Part shown: positions 1-7,640 of the stretch, one piece after another
Position numbering within the stretch: the stretch's first letter is position 1
Layout of the letters: each line of letters starts with the position of its first letter
NCBI GenBank assembly: GCA_001724315.1
Contig: MEEC01000041.1
Location: 1 to 13,861 of the forward strand
Length of the DNA: 13,861 nucleotides
Origin: Lautropia sp. SCN 70-15
GTDB taxonomy: Bacteria; Pseudomonadota; Gammaproteobacteria; Burkholderiales; Burkholderiaceae_E
Direction of reading: 5' to 3'
Position numbers and translations under genes: made by a program
The notes under the pieces: generated by a model
Told to the model about the DNA's origin: nothing
What the model saw: only the letters and a program-made list of their open reading frames with translations
The model's database searches: none

Positions 1-411
1 CTCGGCGCCTCGGTGTGCTTCGGCGTGGCGCTGCACCTGATCGGCCGATGGCTGCCGGCGATCGACGGCCGCCTGCGCACGCTGATGTTCATGGTGGTCG
101 TGGCAGTCGTCACGATCGCGGCCGGCGCCGCCACCACCGGCTTCCACTGGCCGGCCAACGCCACCGGCTGGACCGGGCTCACCCTGCTCACCGTGCTCTA
201 CGGCACCGCGATCACCGGCCTGTTCGTGGTGCTGCCCCGCCTGGGCGCGGTCAACAACGCCGCGATCATGAATTTCGAGCCGGTGGCCGCGCTGGGCATG
301 GCCTGGGCGGTGCTGGGACAGACCGTGTCCGCGGTCCAGCTCTTCGGCGGCGCGATCGTGATCGGCGCGATCGTCTACCTGAGCACCGGCCCCCGGTCGG
401 GCCGAGGCTAG
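1..411 (+). CDS. EamA/DMT-family transporter, C-terminal part (5' end outside window)
   Basis: The gene is open from the first base of the window and stops at TAG 409-411, leaving 136 residues. The fragment is very hydrophobic, with about four membrane segments. It ends in a stretch typical of the second EamA domain of drug/metabolite transporters: a conserved FEPVAA motif, then a helix of the type WAVLGQ...QLFGGAIVIGAIV, then a short basic tail. Such proteins are inner-membrane exporters or permeases of ten helices; the substrate cannot be told from this piece. A GTG at position 13 could be mistaken for a start, but the reading frame and the transporter-like sequence continue upstream of it, so the gene is simply cut by the window edge. 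It is followed 54 bp later by fpr on the same strand. Confidence 0.8.
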   Translation, partial: LGASVCFGVALHLIGRWLPAIDGRLRTLMFMVVVAVVTIAAGAATTGFHWPANATGWTGLTLLTVLYGTAITGLFVVLPRLGAVNNAAIMNFEPVAALGMAWAVLGQTVSAVQLFGGAIVIGAIVYLSTGPRSGRG

Positions 412-422
412 CCGCCCCCAAT

Positions 423-428
423 TAAAAT
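423..428 (+). promoter_or_regulatory. Possible -10 element (TAAAAT) upstream of fpr
   Basis: The short gap between the transporter stop and fpr contains an AT-rich island, ATTAAAATCAA at 421-431, in otherwise GC-rich DNA. TAAAAT at 423-428 matches five of six bases of the sigma-70 -10 consensus. I see no convincing -35 hexamer at the right spacing, where the sequence is still the GC-rich end of the upstream gene. A transcript starting near 435 would have a leader of about 30 nt. This is a tentative call. Confidence 0.35.
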
Positions 429-465
429 CAAGGGTTTGCCTTCGCCGAAGCGCGACAATCCCGCC

Positions 466-1242
466 ATGGCTGCCTTCAATACCGAAACCGTCACCGACGT
501 CCGCCACTGGGACGACCGGCTCTTCAGCTTCCGCACCACCCGCGACCGATCGCTGCGCTTCCACAACGGCCACTTCGTCATGCTGGGCCTCGAGGTCGAC
601 GGCCGGCCGCTGATGCGCGCCTACAGCATCGCCAGCGCCAACCACGAGGATCACCTCGAGTTCCTCAGCATCAAGGTGCCCAACGGCCCGCTGACCTCGC
701 GGCTGCAGCACCTGAAGGTGGGCGACACCGTGCTGGTGAGCCGCAAGCCCACCGGCACCCTGGTCGCGTCCGACCTGCTGCCGGGCAGGCGGCTCTGGCT
801 GCTGGCCACCGGCACGGGGCTGGCGCCCTTCATGAGCATCGTCAAGGATCCCGAGGTCTACGAGCGTTTCGGGAAAGTGATCCTGGTGCACGGCGTGCGG
901 CGGGTCAGCGAACTCGCCTATGCCGACTACCTGCAGCACGGGTTGCCGCAGGACGAGTTCCTCGGCGAGATGGTCCGCGAGAAGCTGCTCTACTACCCGA
1001 CCGTGACCCGCGAGCCCTTCCGCAACCAGGGTCGCATCACCACGCTGCTCGATTCCGGCAAGCTCGCGGCCGAACTGGGCCAGCCGCCGATCTCCCCGGC
1101 CGAGGACCGCTTCATGCTGTGCGGCAGCGCCGCGATGCTGGCCGACCTGCGCCACCTGCTCGACGCGCGCGGCTTCCAGATCTCCCCGCAGACCGGCCAC
1201 CCCGGCCACTACGTGATCGAGAAGGCCTTCGCCGAGAAGTAG
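466..1242 (+). CDS. fpr: Ferredoxin/flavodoxin-NADP+ reductase
   Basis: A 258-residue cytoplasmic FAD enzyme that moves electrons between NADPH and ferredoxin or flavodoxin, in redox balance and oxidative-stress defence. The N-terminal FAD domain carries RAYSIAS (residues 51-57), the RxYS flavin signature. The NADP domain begins with ATGTGLAPF (about 114-122) and includes VHGVRR (141-146) and MLCGS (217-221). The C-terminus HYVIEKAFAEK is the compact tail typical of bacterial Fpr, which ends shortly after the aromatic residue near the flavin. The length is normal for the family. I chose the ATG at 466, giving the family-like start MAAFNTETV, over an in-frame TTG at 436. No strong Shine-Dalgarno is seen. 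It shares a strand with the NAGGN operon but is separated from it by 201 bp with its own promoter, so it is probably a separate unit. Confidence 0.93.
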   Translation: MAAFNTETVTDVRHWDDRLFSFRTTRDRSLRFHNGHFVMLGLEVDGRPLMRAYSIASANHEDHLEFLSIKVPNGPLTSRLQHLKVGDTVLVSRKPTGTLVASDLLPGRRLWLLATGTGLAPFMSIVKDPEVYERFGKVILVHGVRRVSELAYADYLQHGLPQDEFLGEMVREKLLYYPTVTREPFRNQGRITTLLDSGKLAAELGQPPISPAEDRFMLCGSAAMLADLRHLLDARGFQISPQTGHPGHYVIEKAFAEK

Positions 1243-1260
1243 GGGCAGCCTCCGCCACGC

Positions 1261-1277
1261 CGCCGCGCAACGCGGCG
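1261..1277 (+). terminator. Possible weak terminator hairpin after fpr
   Basis: CGCCGCG (1261-1267) and CGCGGCG (1271-1277) form a perfect 7-bp inverted repeat around a 3-nt loop, 18 bp past the fpr stop. It is followed by a pyrimidine run (1284-1303) made mostly of C rather than T. It could slow or end transcription, but it lacks the T-tract of a classical intrinsic terminator. Confidence 0.35.
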
Positions 1278-1369
1278 ACGCCGCTTCCCCCTTCCCCTTC
1301 CCCGAAATTCACGAAAATTCCGCGCAATTCGCCCCTTGATCGCGCAAGATGCCATCTGCATTCTGGCCA

Positions 1370-1381
1370 ATGCATTTGCAT
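1370..1381. promoter_or_regulatory. Inverted repeat overlapping the NAGGN promoter -35 region
   Basis: ATGCA (1370-1374) and TGCAT (1377-1381) are perfect inverted arms around TT. The right arm overlaps the proposed -35 hexamer TTGCAT (1376-1381) of the downstream operon. A short dyad at this place is a typical position for a transcription-factor operator. No known regulator motif is recognised. Twelve bases is short enough that chance cannot be excluded. Confidence 0.35.
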
Positions 1382-1404
1382 AAAAACAACATTTCTGCCA
1401 TACT
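1376..1404 (+). promoter_or_regulatory. Probable sigma-70 promoter of the NAGGN operon
   Basis: TTGCAT (1376-1381) and CATACT (1399-1404) are separated by exactly 17 bp. They match the -35 and -10 consensus at three and four of six positions, including the key TTG and the ATA..T of the -10. The region 1304-1400 is clearly AT-richer than its surroundings, as expected for a promoter. Transcription would start near 1411, leaving a leader of about 33 nt that carries a GAGG (1430-1433) ribosome site 10 nt before the ATG at 1444. NAGGN genes are known to be induced by high osmolarity in other bacteria; nothing in the sequence proves that here. Confidence 0.5.
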
Positions 1405-1443
1405 CCGCTCGCTCCACCCACGACACAGCGAGGCAATCCACTC

Positions 1444-3216
1444 ATGTGCGGATTTGCGGGTGAAGCCCGCTTCGACTCTTCCACCGCCGACATCGGCGCC
1501 GTCGCCCGGATGGGCGAAGTCCTCCAGCCCCGCGGCCCCGACGCATCGGGCGCCTTCCAGCAAGGCGGCATCGCGCTGGCCCATCGCCGGCTGCGCATCA
1601 TCGATCTCTCGGAGACCGCCCAGCAGCCGATGACCGACCCGGGCCTGGGGCTCACCGTCGTCTTCAACGGCTGCATCTACAACTACCGTGAACTGAGGCG
1701 CGAGCTGGAAGCCCTCGACTACCGCTTCTTCTCCGATGGCGACACGGAAGTGGTGCTCAAGAGCTTTCACGCCTGGGGGCGCGACTGCGTCAACCGTTTC
1801 CACGGCATGTTCGCCTTCGCGATCTTCGAGCGCGACAGCGGGCGGCTCACGCTTGCGCGCGACCGCTTCGGGATCAAGCCGCTCTACCTGGCGGAAGACA
1901 AGGGTCGCCTGCGCTTCGCGTCCTCGCTGCCGGCGCTGCTCGCCGGCGGCGACATCGACACGGCGATCGACCCCGCGGCGCTGCACCACTACATGAGCTG
2001 GCACGCGGTGGTCCCGCCGCCGCTCACCCTCCTGGCCGGCGTGCGCAAGCTGCCGCCGGCCACCGTGGCCACCTGGGACGCCGAGGGCCGCTGCGAGAGC
2101 CGGCGCTTCTGGGGCCTGAAGGTGCAGGCGGACCCGGCGCTGGCCGCCCTGCCCGTCGACGAGCGCGAGCGGATGGTCGAAGACGCGCTGCGCACCGCGG
2201 TGCGCCGCCGGATGGTGGCCGACGTGCCGGTCGGCGTGCTGCTCTCGGGCGGCGTGGATTCCAGCCTGATCGTGGCCTTGCTGGCCGAGGCCGGCCAGCA
2301 CGACCTGCGCACCTTCTCGATCGGATTCGAGGCCGCCGGCGGCGAATCGGGCGACGAGTTCGTCTATTCCGACCTGGTGGCGAAACGCTTCGGCACCCGC
2401 CACGAGCAGATCCGGATCCCGACCTCGGAGCTGATGGGCGCGCTGCCCGGAACCATCGCCGCGATGAGCGAGCCCATGGTCAGCTACGACAACGTGGCCT
2501 TCTACCTGCTGTCGCGCGAGGTCTCGAAGCACCTGAAGGTGGTCCAGAGCGGCCAGGGCGCCGACGAGGTCTTCGCCGGCTACCACTGGTACCCGAAGCT
2601 GGCCGACAGCGCCGACCCCACCGGCGACTACGCGCGCGCGTTCTTCGACCGCGACCATGCCGAGTACCTGGACACGGTCGGCGAGGCCTTCGCCACCGAC
2701 GACCACAGCCGCGCCTTCCTCGAGCGCGAGTTCGCCGCCGGCCACGGCGGCAGCGCGGTCGAGAAGGCCCTGCACCTGGACACCACGGTCATGCTGGCCG
2801 ACGACCCGGTCAAGCGGGTCGACAACATGACGATGGCCTGGGGCCTCGAGGCGCGCGTGCCCTTCCTCGATCACGAGCTGGTCGAGCTGGCGGGCAGGCT
2901 CCCGGTCGAGGACAAGCTCGGCGACGGCGGCAAGGGCGTGCTGAAGTCGATCGCGCGCAGGCTGGTCCCGCGCGAGGTGGTGGACCGCCCCAAGGGCTAC
3001 TTCCCGGTGCCCATCCTCAAGTACATCGACGGCCCGGTGCTCGACATGGTGCGCGACACGCTCGGCAGCCGGGCGGCCCGCGAGCGCGGGCTGTTCCGCC
3101 CCGAAGCGGTGGCGCGCCTGCTCGAGGCGCCCTCCGAGCACATCACCCCGCTGCGCGGCTCCAAGCTCTGGCAGGTCGCGCTGCTGGAACTCTGGCTGCA
3201 GGCCCGCGGGCTCTGA
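1444..3216 (+). CDS. asnO: N-acetylglutaminylglutamine amidotransferase (asparagine-synthase family, NAGGN synthesis)
   Basis: 590 residues, the asparagine-synthetase-B-like member of the NAGGN trio. It uses glutamine and ATP to turn the C-terminal carboxyl of N-acetylglutaminylglutamine into an amide. The start at ATG 1444 puts Cys2 at the mature N-terminus (MCGF), the Ntn nucleophile of the glutaminase domain (about 2-210). Other glutaminase landmarks are RGPDASG (30-36), AHRRLRIIDL (46-55), FNGCIYNYREL (74-84) and DGDTEV (98-103). The synthetase domain has the ATP pyrophosphatase P-loop SGGVDSS (268-274) and GQGADE (370-375). The usual FNGEIYN reads FNGCIYN here, with Cys77 replacing the Glu that in E. 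coli AsnB helps hold glutamine. Identification as NAGGN amidotransferase rather than true asparagine synthetase rests on sequence type and on the two genes that follow. The next gene begins 44 bp downstream. Confidence 0.9.
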   Translation: MCGFAGEARFDSSTADIGAVARMGEVLQPRGPDASGAFQQGGIALAHRRLRIIDLSETAQQPMTDPGLGLTVVFNGCIYNYRELRRELEALDYRFFSDGDTEVVLKSFHAWGRDCVNRFHGMFAFAIFERDSGRLTLARDRFGIKPLYLAEDKGRLRFASSLPALLAGGDIDTAIDPAALHHYMSWHAVVPPPLTLLAGVRKLPPATVATWDAEGRCESRRFWGLKVQADPALAALPVDERERMVEDALRTAVRRRMVADVPVGVLLSGGVDSSLIVALLAEAGQHDLRTFSIGFEAAGGESGDEFVYSDLVAKRFGTRHEQIRIPTSELMGALPGTIAAMSEPMVSYDNVAFYLLSREVSKHLKVVQSGQGADEVFAGYHWYPKLADSADPTGDYARAFFDRDHAEYLDTVGEAFATDDHSRAFLEREFAAGHGGSAVEKALHLDTTVMLADDPVKRVDNMTMAWGLEARVPFLDHELVELAGRLPVEDKLGDGGKGVLKSIARRLVPREVVDRPKGYFPVPILKYIDGPVLDMVRDTLGSRAARERGLFRPEAVARLLEAPSEHITPLRGSKLWQVALLELWLQARGL

Positions 3217-3260
3217 ACCGGCATGCGCCGCGGCCCGCCCGCCGCTGCAAGGAGAACACC

Positions 3261-5006
3261 ATGACGAACATCGGAACCGCCGACGACCGCGACCCCATGG
3301 ACCCGGTCCGCATGGCCTCGCTCAAGCACTGGGGCGAGTTGCCCGAGGGCGCCGGCGAGCGGATGCGCGACGAGGCCACCGTCGACTGCGGCTGGGGCCG
3401 GCTGGTCTTCGGCCAGACCTACGCGTCGCCGGAGCGGCTCGCCGAAGAGATCCGCCGCGAGGCGCCGGGCCGGCGCGACGTGGCGCTCTACATCCGCGAT
3501 CCGCACGTGGTGATCGCGCTGGCGCCGCAGCAGCTCTTCCTGGACCCCTCGCACACCTTCCGGCTGGCGCTGCGCAAGGGGCCGGCCGGCGATCCGTCCT
3601 GCGCCGGCATCGCGATCCGCGACGCGCATCCCGAGGACGAGCCGGCGGTCAACCGCATCTACCTGTCGCGCTCGATGGTGCCGGTGCGCGAAGGCTTCTT
3701 CGCCGATGCGCGCCGCGATCCTTCGCTCGAGCTGCTCGTGGCCGAGGACACCGACAGCGGCGCGATCCTCGGCGCGGTCACCGGCGTGGACCACGTGGCC
3801 GCCTGCAACGATCCCGACGGCGGCTCGAGCCTGTGGTCGCTGGCGGTGGACCCGCAGGGCACGCGGCCCGGCGTGGGCGAGGCGCTGGTCCGGGAGCTCG
3901 CGGCACGATTCGGCGAGCGCGGGCGCGGCTTCATGGACCTCTCGGTGATGCACGACAACGCCGAGGCGATCGCGCTCTACGAGAAGCTCGGCTTCGAGCG
4001 GGTGCCGGTCTACTGCGTGAAGAACAAGAACCCGATCAACGAGAAGCTCTTCGTCGGCCCGGACAGCTTCGCCGGGCTCAACGTCTACGCGCGCATCCTG
4101 GTCGACGAGGCACGCCGCCGCGGCATCGGCGTGGAGGTCGTCGACGCCGAGCACGGCTACTTCAGGCTCGGTCACGGCGGCCGCACGATCACCTGCCGCG
4201 AATCGCTCTCCGAGCTGACCAGCGCGGTCGCCATGAGCCGCTGCGACGACAAGCGCGTCACGCGCAAGCTGCTCACCGGCGCCGGACTGCGCATGCCCGA
4301 CCAGATCCCGGCCGGCGACGACGAATCGCTGCGCGCCTTCCTCGAGCGGCACGGCCGCGTGGTCGTCAAGCCGGCGCGCGGCGAGCAGGGCCACGGCGTG
4401 AAGGTCGACCTTCGCAGCCTCGACGAAGTGAAGGCCGCCATCGACGAGGCCCGCCGCTACTGCGAGGACGTGATCGTCGAGGAACTGGTGCCGGGCGAGG
4501 ACCTGCGCATCGTGGTCATCGACTACCAGGTGGTGGCGGCCGCCACCCGCAGACCGGCCCAGGTGATCGGCGACGGCGAGAACACGGTGCGCAGGCTGAT
4601 CGAGAAGCAGAGCCGCCGGCGACAGGCGGCCACCAGCGGGGAAAGCGCCATCCCGCTCGACGCCGAGACCGAGCGCTGCGTGATGGCCGGCGGCAAGACG
4701 ATGTCCTCGGTGCTGGCGCCGGGCGAGACGCTGGTCGTGCGCAAGACGGCCAACCTGCACACCGGCGGCACGATCCACGACGAGACCGCGCGCCTGCACC
4801 CGAAGCTGGCCGAGGTCGCGATTCGCGCGGCGCGCGCGCTGGAGATCCCCGTCGTGGGCTTCGACCTGATGGTGCCCGACGTGACCGGCGACGACTACGC
4901 GATCATCGAGGCCAACGAACGGCCGGGCCTCGCGAACCACGAACCCCAGCCGACGGCCGAGCGCTTCGTCGACCTGCTGTTCCCGCAGACGAGGACCGAA
5001 ACATGA
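3261..5006 (+). CDS. ngg: N-acetylglutaminylglutamine synthetase (GNAT plus ATP-grasp fusion)
   Basis: 581 residues. Known members of this family make N-acetylglutaminylglutamine: the GNAT part transfers acetyl from acetyl-CoA and the ATP-grasp part forms the peptide bond with ATP. Residues 1-115 are a conserved leader region that I cannot assign to a fold. The GNAT domain (about 115-255) shows the acetyl-CoA-binding stretch SLAVDPQGTRPGVGEALV (193-210) and a typical motif B, NAEAIALYEKLGFE (233-246). The ATP-grasp domain (about 310-575) shows KPARGEQGHGV (370-380), EELVPGEDLRIVVID (407-421) and the metal-binding IEANERPG (549-556), resembling glutathione and cyanophycin synthetases. A strong AAGGAG (3249-3254) sits 6 nt before ATG 3261. 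The stop overlaps the next start (ATGA, 5003-5006), so the hydrolase is probably translationally coupled. Confidence 0.9.
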   Translation: MTNIGTADDRDPMDPVRMASLKHWGELPEGAGERMRDEATVDCGWGRLVFGQTYASPERLAEEIRREAPGRRDVALYIRDPHVVIALAPQQLFLDPSHTFRLALRKGPAGDPSCAGIAIRDAHPEDEPAVNRIYLSRSMVPVREGFFADARRDPSLELLVAEDTDSGAILGAVTGVDHVAACNDPDGGSSLWSLAVDPQGTRPGVGEALVRELAARFGERGRGFMDLSVMHDNAEAIALYEKLGFERVPVYCVKNKNPINEKLFVGPDSFAGLNVYARILVDEARRRGIGVEVVDAEHGYFRLGHGGRTITCRESLSELTSAVAMSRCDDKRVTRKLLTGAGLRMPDQIPAGDDESLRAFLERHGRVVVKPARGEQGHGVKVDLRSLDEVKAAIDEARRYCEDVIVEELVPGEDLRIVVIDYQVVAAATRRPAQVIGDGENTVRRLIEKQSRRRQAATSGESAIPLDAETERCVMAGGKTMSSVLAPGETLVVRKTANLHTGGTIHDETARLHPKLAEVAIRAARALEIPVVGFDLMVPDVTGDDYAIIEANERPGLANHEPQPTAERFVDLLFPQTRTET

Positions 5007-6232
5007 CGACGAACCTTCCCGCCGGGCGCGCGCCCGCCACCGCCTCGGTCATCGACCGGGCCTACCTTCTCGACATCCTGGGCCGGCTGCTCGCCACCCC
5101 GAGCCCGTCTGGCATGACCGACCAGATCGTGCTGACCGCCTCCCAGGAGCTCGACAAGCTGGGCATTCCCTACAGCCTCACTCGGCGCGGCGCGATCCGC
5201 GCCGACCTGGAAGGCGCGCGCCACAGTCCGGACCGCGCGATCGTGGCCCACCTGGACACGCTGGGCGCGATGGTCAAGCAACTCAAGCCCAACGGCCGGC
5301 TCGAGGTTGTGCCGATCGGGCACTGGTCGGCACGCTTCGCCGAAGGCGCGCGCGTAACCGTCTACAGCGACGAGGGCCGCCACTTCCGCGGCACGATCCT
5401 CCCGCTGAAGGCCTCCGGGCACACCTACAACGAGCAGATCGACACCCAGCCGGTCGGCTGGGAGCACGTGGAGCTGAGGCTCGACGAGCGCAGCCACTCG
5501 ATCGACGACCTGGTGAAGCTCGGCGTGAACATCGGCGACACGATCTCGATCGATTCGCAGCCCGAGTTCTGCGACAACGGCTTCATCAACGCGCGCCACA
5601 TCGACGACAAGGCGGGCGTGGCGGCGCTGCTGGCGGTCGCCAAGGCCTGCCGCGACACGGGCGCCCGGCTGCCGGTGGACTGCCACCTGCTGCTCACGAT
5701 CTCCGAGGAGACCGGCGTGGGCGCCTCGCACATCCTGCACGGCGACGTGGCCGAGCTGGTGTCGATCGACAACGGCACGATCGCGCCGGGCCAGAACACC
5801 TGCGAGTACGGCGTCACCGTCTCGATGCAGGATTCGTCCGGCCCCTTCGACTGGCACCTGACCCGCCACCTGCTGGGGCTCGCGCGCGAGCACCGGATCG
5901 AGCACAGCCGAGACGTGTTCCGCTACTACCGAAGCGACGCGGCGGCGGCGGTCGAGGCCGGCAACGACATCCGCACCGCGCTGGTCTGCTTCGCGCTCGA
6001 CGCCTCGCACGGCTACGAGCGCACGCATGTGGACTCGCTGATGGCGCTCGCCGACCTGCTGTTCGCCTACGTGACCAGCGAGCCGCTGTTCCGTCGCGAC
6101 GCGCTGCGACTGGGTCCGGTCGCGGACTTCCCGACCCCGCCGCCGCTGCCCGACCGGCCCTCGGACGATCCCGCGGTGGCCGACCAGGCGCCGCCGCGCC
6201 AGCCCGGCTCGGAGTTCACGCCGCGAGGATGA
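5003..6232 (+). CDS. NAGGN-system M42-family metallohydrolase
   Basis: 409 residues, third member of the NAGGN trio. It has the M42 aminopeptidase/endoglucanase-like layout with the expected dinuclear metal and catalytic residues: AHLDTLG (His83, Asp85), HIDDKAG (Asp201/Asp202), SEETGVGA (Glu235, Glu236), SIDNGT (Asp256) and SHGYERTH (His336). All appear intact, so it should be an active cytoplasmic metallopeptidase or amidohydrolase. Its exact role in the osmolyte pathway is not settled; breakdown, recycling or trimming of NAGGN or a precursor is an inference. The start ATG 5003 lies inside the stop of ngg, preceded by GAGGA (4991-4995). After the conserved domain there is a roughly 40-residue tail from about 370, rich in Pro and Asp and of low complexity. 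A neutral description would be M42-family peptidase. Confidence 0.88.
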   Translation: MTTNLPAGRAPATASVIDRAYLLDILGRLLATPSPSGMTDQIVLTASQELDKLGIPYSLTRRGAIRADLEGARHSPDRAIVAHLDTLGAMVKQLKPNGRLEVVPIGHWSARFAEGARVTVYSDEGRHFRGTILPLKASGHTYNEQIDTQPVGWEHVELRLDERSHSIDDLVKLGVNIGDTISIDSQPEFCDNGFINARHIDDKAGVAALLAVAKACRDTGARLPVDCHLLLTISEETGVGASHILHGDVAELVSIDNGTIAPGQNTCEYGVTVSMQDSSGPFDWHLTRHLLGLAREHRIEHSRDVFRYYRSDAAAAVEAGNDIRTALVCFALDASHGYERTHVDSLMALADLLFAYVTSEPLFRRDALRLGPVADFPTPPPLPDRPSDDPAVADQAPPRQPGSEFTPRG

Positions 6233-6237
6233 GGCCC

Positions 6238-6269
6238 TGAGGATGACGCGCCAAGTGAGGATGACGCGC
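6238..6269. repeat. Short 14-bp direct repeat, 18-bp period, between convergent genes
   Basis: TGAGGATGACGCGC occurs at 6238-6251 and again at 6256-6269, exactly 18 bp apart. A weaker third copy (CGAGGATGAGG) lies just before, in the last codons of the hydrolase gene. The second copy runs into the stop codon of the cyclase gene on the other strand. This looks like local slippage duplication in the 36-bp gap between the converging genes rather than a functional site. No hairpin terminator was found here. Confidence 0.7.
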
Positions 6270-7609
6270 TAGGACTTGTCCGCGTACATCCGCGAATCGG
6301 CCAGCTTCATCAGCGCCTCCAGCGTCACCGACGCGTCGGTCGCGACCGCGTGACCGATGCTGGCCGACACCACGCCGGGCGGCAGTCCGTCGACGACGAT
6401 CCCGGCCAGGGCCGCGCGCAGCCTGTCGCAGATCGCCGCCGCCTGGGCGGGCTCGTCCAGGTCGTCGAGCAGGACCACGAACTCGTCCCCGCCGACCCGG
6501 GCCACCGTGTCCGAGGGGCGCACCGCCTCGCCCATCAGGCCGGCCACGCGCATCAGCACCGCGTCGCCCGCGTCGTGGCCCCAGGTGTCGTTGACCTCCT
6601 TGAAGCGGTCGAGGTCGATGAGCGCAATGCCGATCATTGCACCCTTGCGCCGCAGGCGCCGCCGGGCCGCGTCGAACCTGTCCTCGAGGAGGTATCGGTT
6701 GGCGAGCCCCGTCAGGTTGTCGTGATGCGCCCGGTAGGCCAGCTCCCGCTCGGCCTCCTTGCGCGCGGTAATGTCGCGCGCGATCGCCACCAGCAGGCGG
6801 TCGGACAGCCTGCCGTCGCGGACCGCGCGAACGAAACGGGTCTCCACCGGGTAGCGGCTGCCGTCGCGTCGCAGGTGCTCGCATTCGATGACGAGCGACG
6901 GCTTGCCGCCACGCAAGGCATCGATGATCCGGACCAGGTTCCTGCGGTCGTAGGCGGGCGAGATCCGGGCCGGACCGAGCCTCCCGATCTCCTCGTGCCC
7001 GCATCCGATCCGCTGCAGGCCGCCCGCATTCGCGTAGACCACCCGGTCGGCGTGCACGTCGAACAGATAGGCTTCCTCGACGGCGGCATCCAGCATGTCG
7101 CCGATCGCGATCCGTTCCTCGTCGCGCCTGCGCAACCCGATGATCTCCGCGGCGGTGTCCGCCAGCTGCGCGAGCAGGCGGCGCCCGGCATCGTCGAGCC
7201 GCCGCGGCTGCCGGTCCAGCACGCACAGGGTACCGATCGTGTAACCGCCCGAGCGAATCGGCGCGCCGGCGTAGAAGCGGATGAACGGCTCGCCGAGAAC
7301 GAGGGGATTGTCCGCGAAGCGGGGATCGGCGGCGGCATCTTCGACCACCATGGGCTCCTCGGCGAGGATCGCCCAGGCGCAGAAGGCGTCCCGGCGCGGC
7401 GTCTGCCTGGCCTCCAGCGGACCCGCAACCGACTTGAACCACTGTCTGTTGGCGTCGACCAGCGACACCAAGGCCTGGCCGGTCCCGAGGTGCTCGCGGG
7501 CGATCGCGGTCAGGCGGTCGAACACCGGCTCGGGCGGGGAATCGAGAAGCCCCAGGTCGCACAGGTGCGCGACCCGCGCCGTGTCGTCTTCCGGGATCGG
7601 GGGCAGCAC
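6269..7609 (-). CDS. Diguanylate cyclase with GAF and PAS sensor domains
   Basis: 446 residues if started at GTG 7609. GGDEF proteins condense two GTP into the second messenger c-di-GMP. Domain order: GAF (about 13-160, of the type with DANRQWFKS and DAFCAWAI, ending GTLCVLDRQPR), PAS (about 169-284, closing with the PAC-like ARDITARKEAE), and GGDEF (about 294-446). The catalytic motif is intact, GGDEF at 373-377 within ARVGGDEFVVLLDD. The upstream RPSD (364-367) is a proper RxxD inhibitory site, so product feedback is likely. No membrane segment or signal peptide is present, so it should be cytosolic. The C-terminus stops at MYADKS, a little shorter than usual. The frame is open upstream to another GTG at 7747, overlapping the gene before it; I prefer 7609 because it gives the common LPPIPEDD.ARV beginning of this GAF class, but neither start has a good ribosome site. 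Confidence 0.88.
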   Translation of the reverse strand: MLPPIPEDDTARVAHLCDLGLLDSPPEPVFDRLTAIAREHLGTGQALVSLVDANRQWFKSVAGPLEARQTPRRDAFCAWAILAEEPMVVEDAAADPRFADNPLVLGEPFIRFYAGAPIRSGGYTIGTLCVLDRQPRRLDDAGRRLLAQLADTAAEIIGLRRRDEERIAIGDMLDAAVEEAYLFDVHADRVVYANAGGLQRIGCGHEEIGRLGPARISPAYDRRNLVRIIDALRGGKPSLVIECEHLRRDGSRYPVETRFVRAVRDGRLSDRLLVAIARDITARKEAERELAYRAHHDNLTGLANRYLLEDRFDAARRRLRRKGAMIGIALIDLDRFKEVNDTWGHDAGDAVLMRVAGLMGEAVRPSDTVARVGGDEFVVLLDDLDEPAQAAAICDRLRAALAGIVVDGLPPGVVSASIGHAVATDASVTLEALMKLADSRMYADKS

Positions 7610-7640
7610 TTGGTCGGCGGGCTGTGGAATCGGGCAATCC

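Noticed and set aside
1284..1303. Pyrimidine tract (G-rich on the other strand) as a possible G-quadruplex
   Set aside because: Only three G-runs are present; an intramolecular quadruplex needs four.
1309..4940. Two very long open frames on the - strand (over 600 codons each) opposite the asnO and ngg genes
   Set aside because: Low-complexity Arg/Ala/His/Val-rich translations with no recognisable domain; they mirror codon-position GC bias of the real + strand genes.
3833..5002. Long upstream extension of the M42 hydrolase frame inside ngg
   Set aside because: The extension is Arg/Gly-rich off-frame sequence; the ATG at 5003 with ribosome site and ATGA overlap gives the family-like protein.
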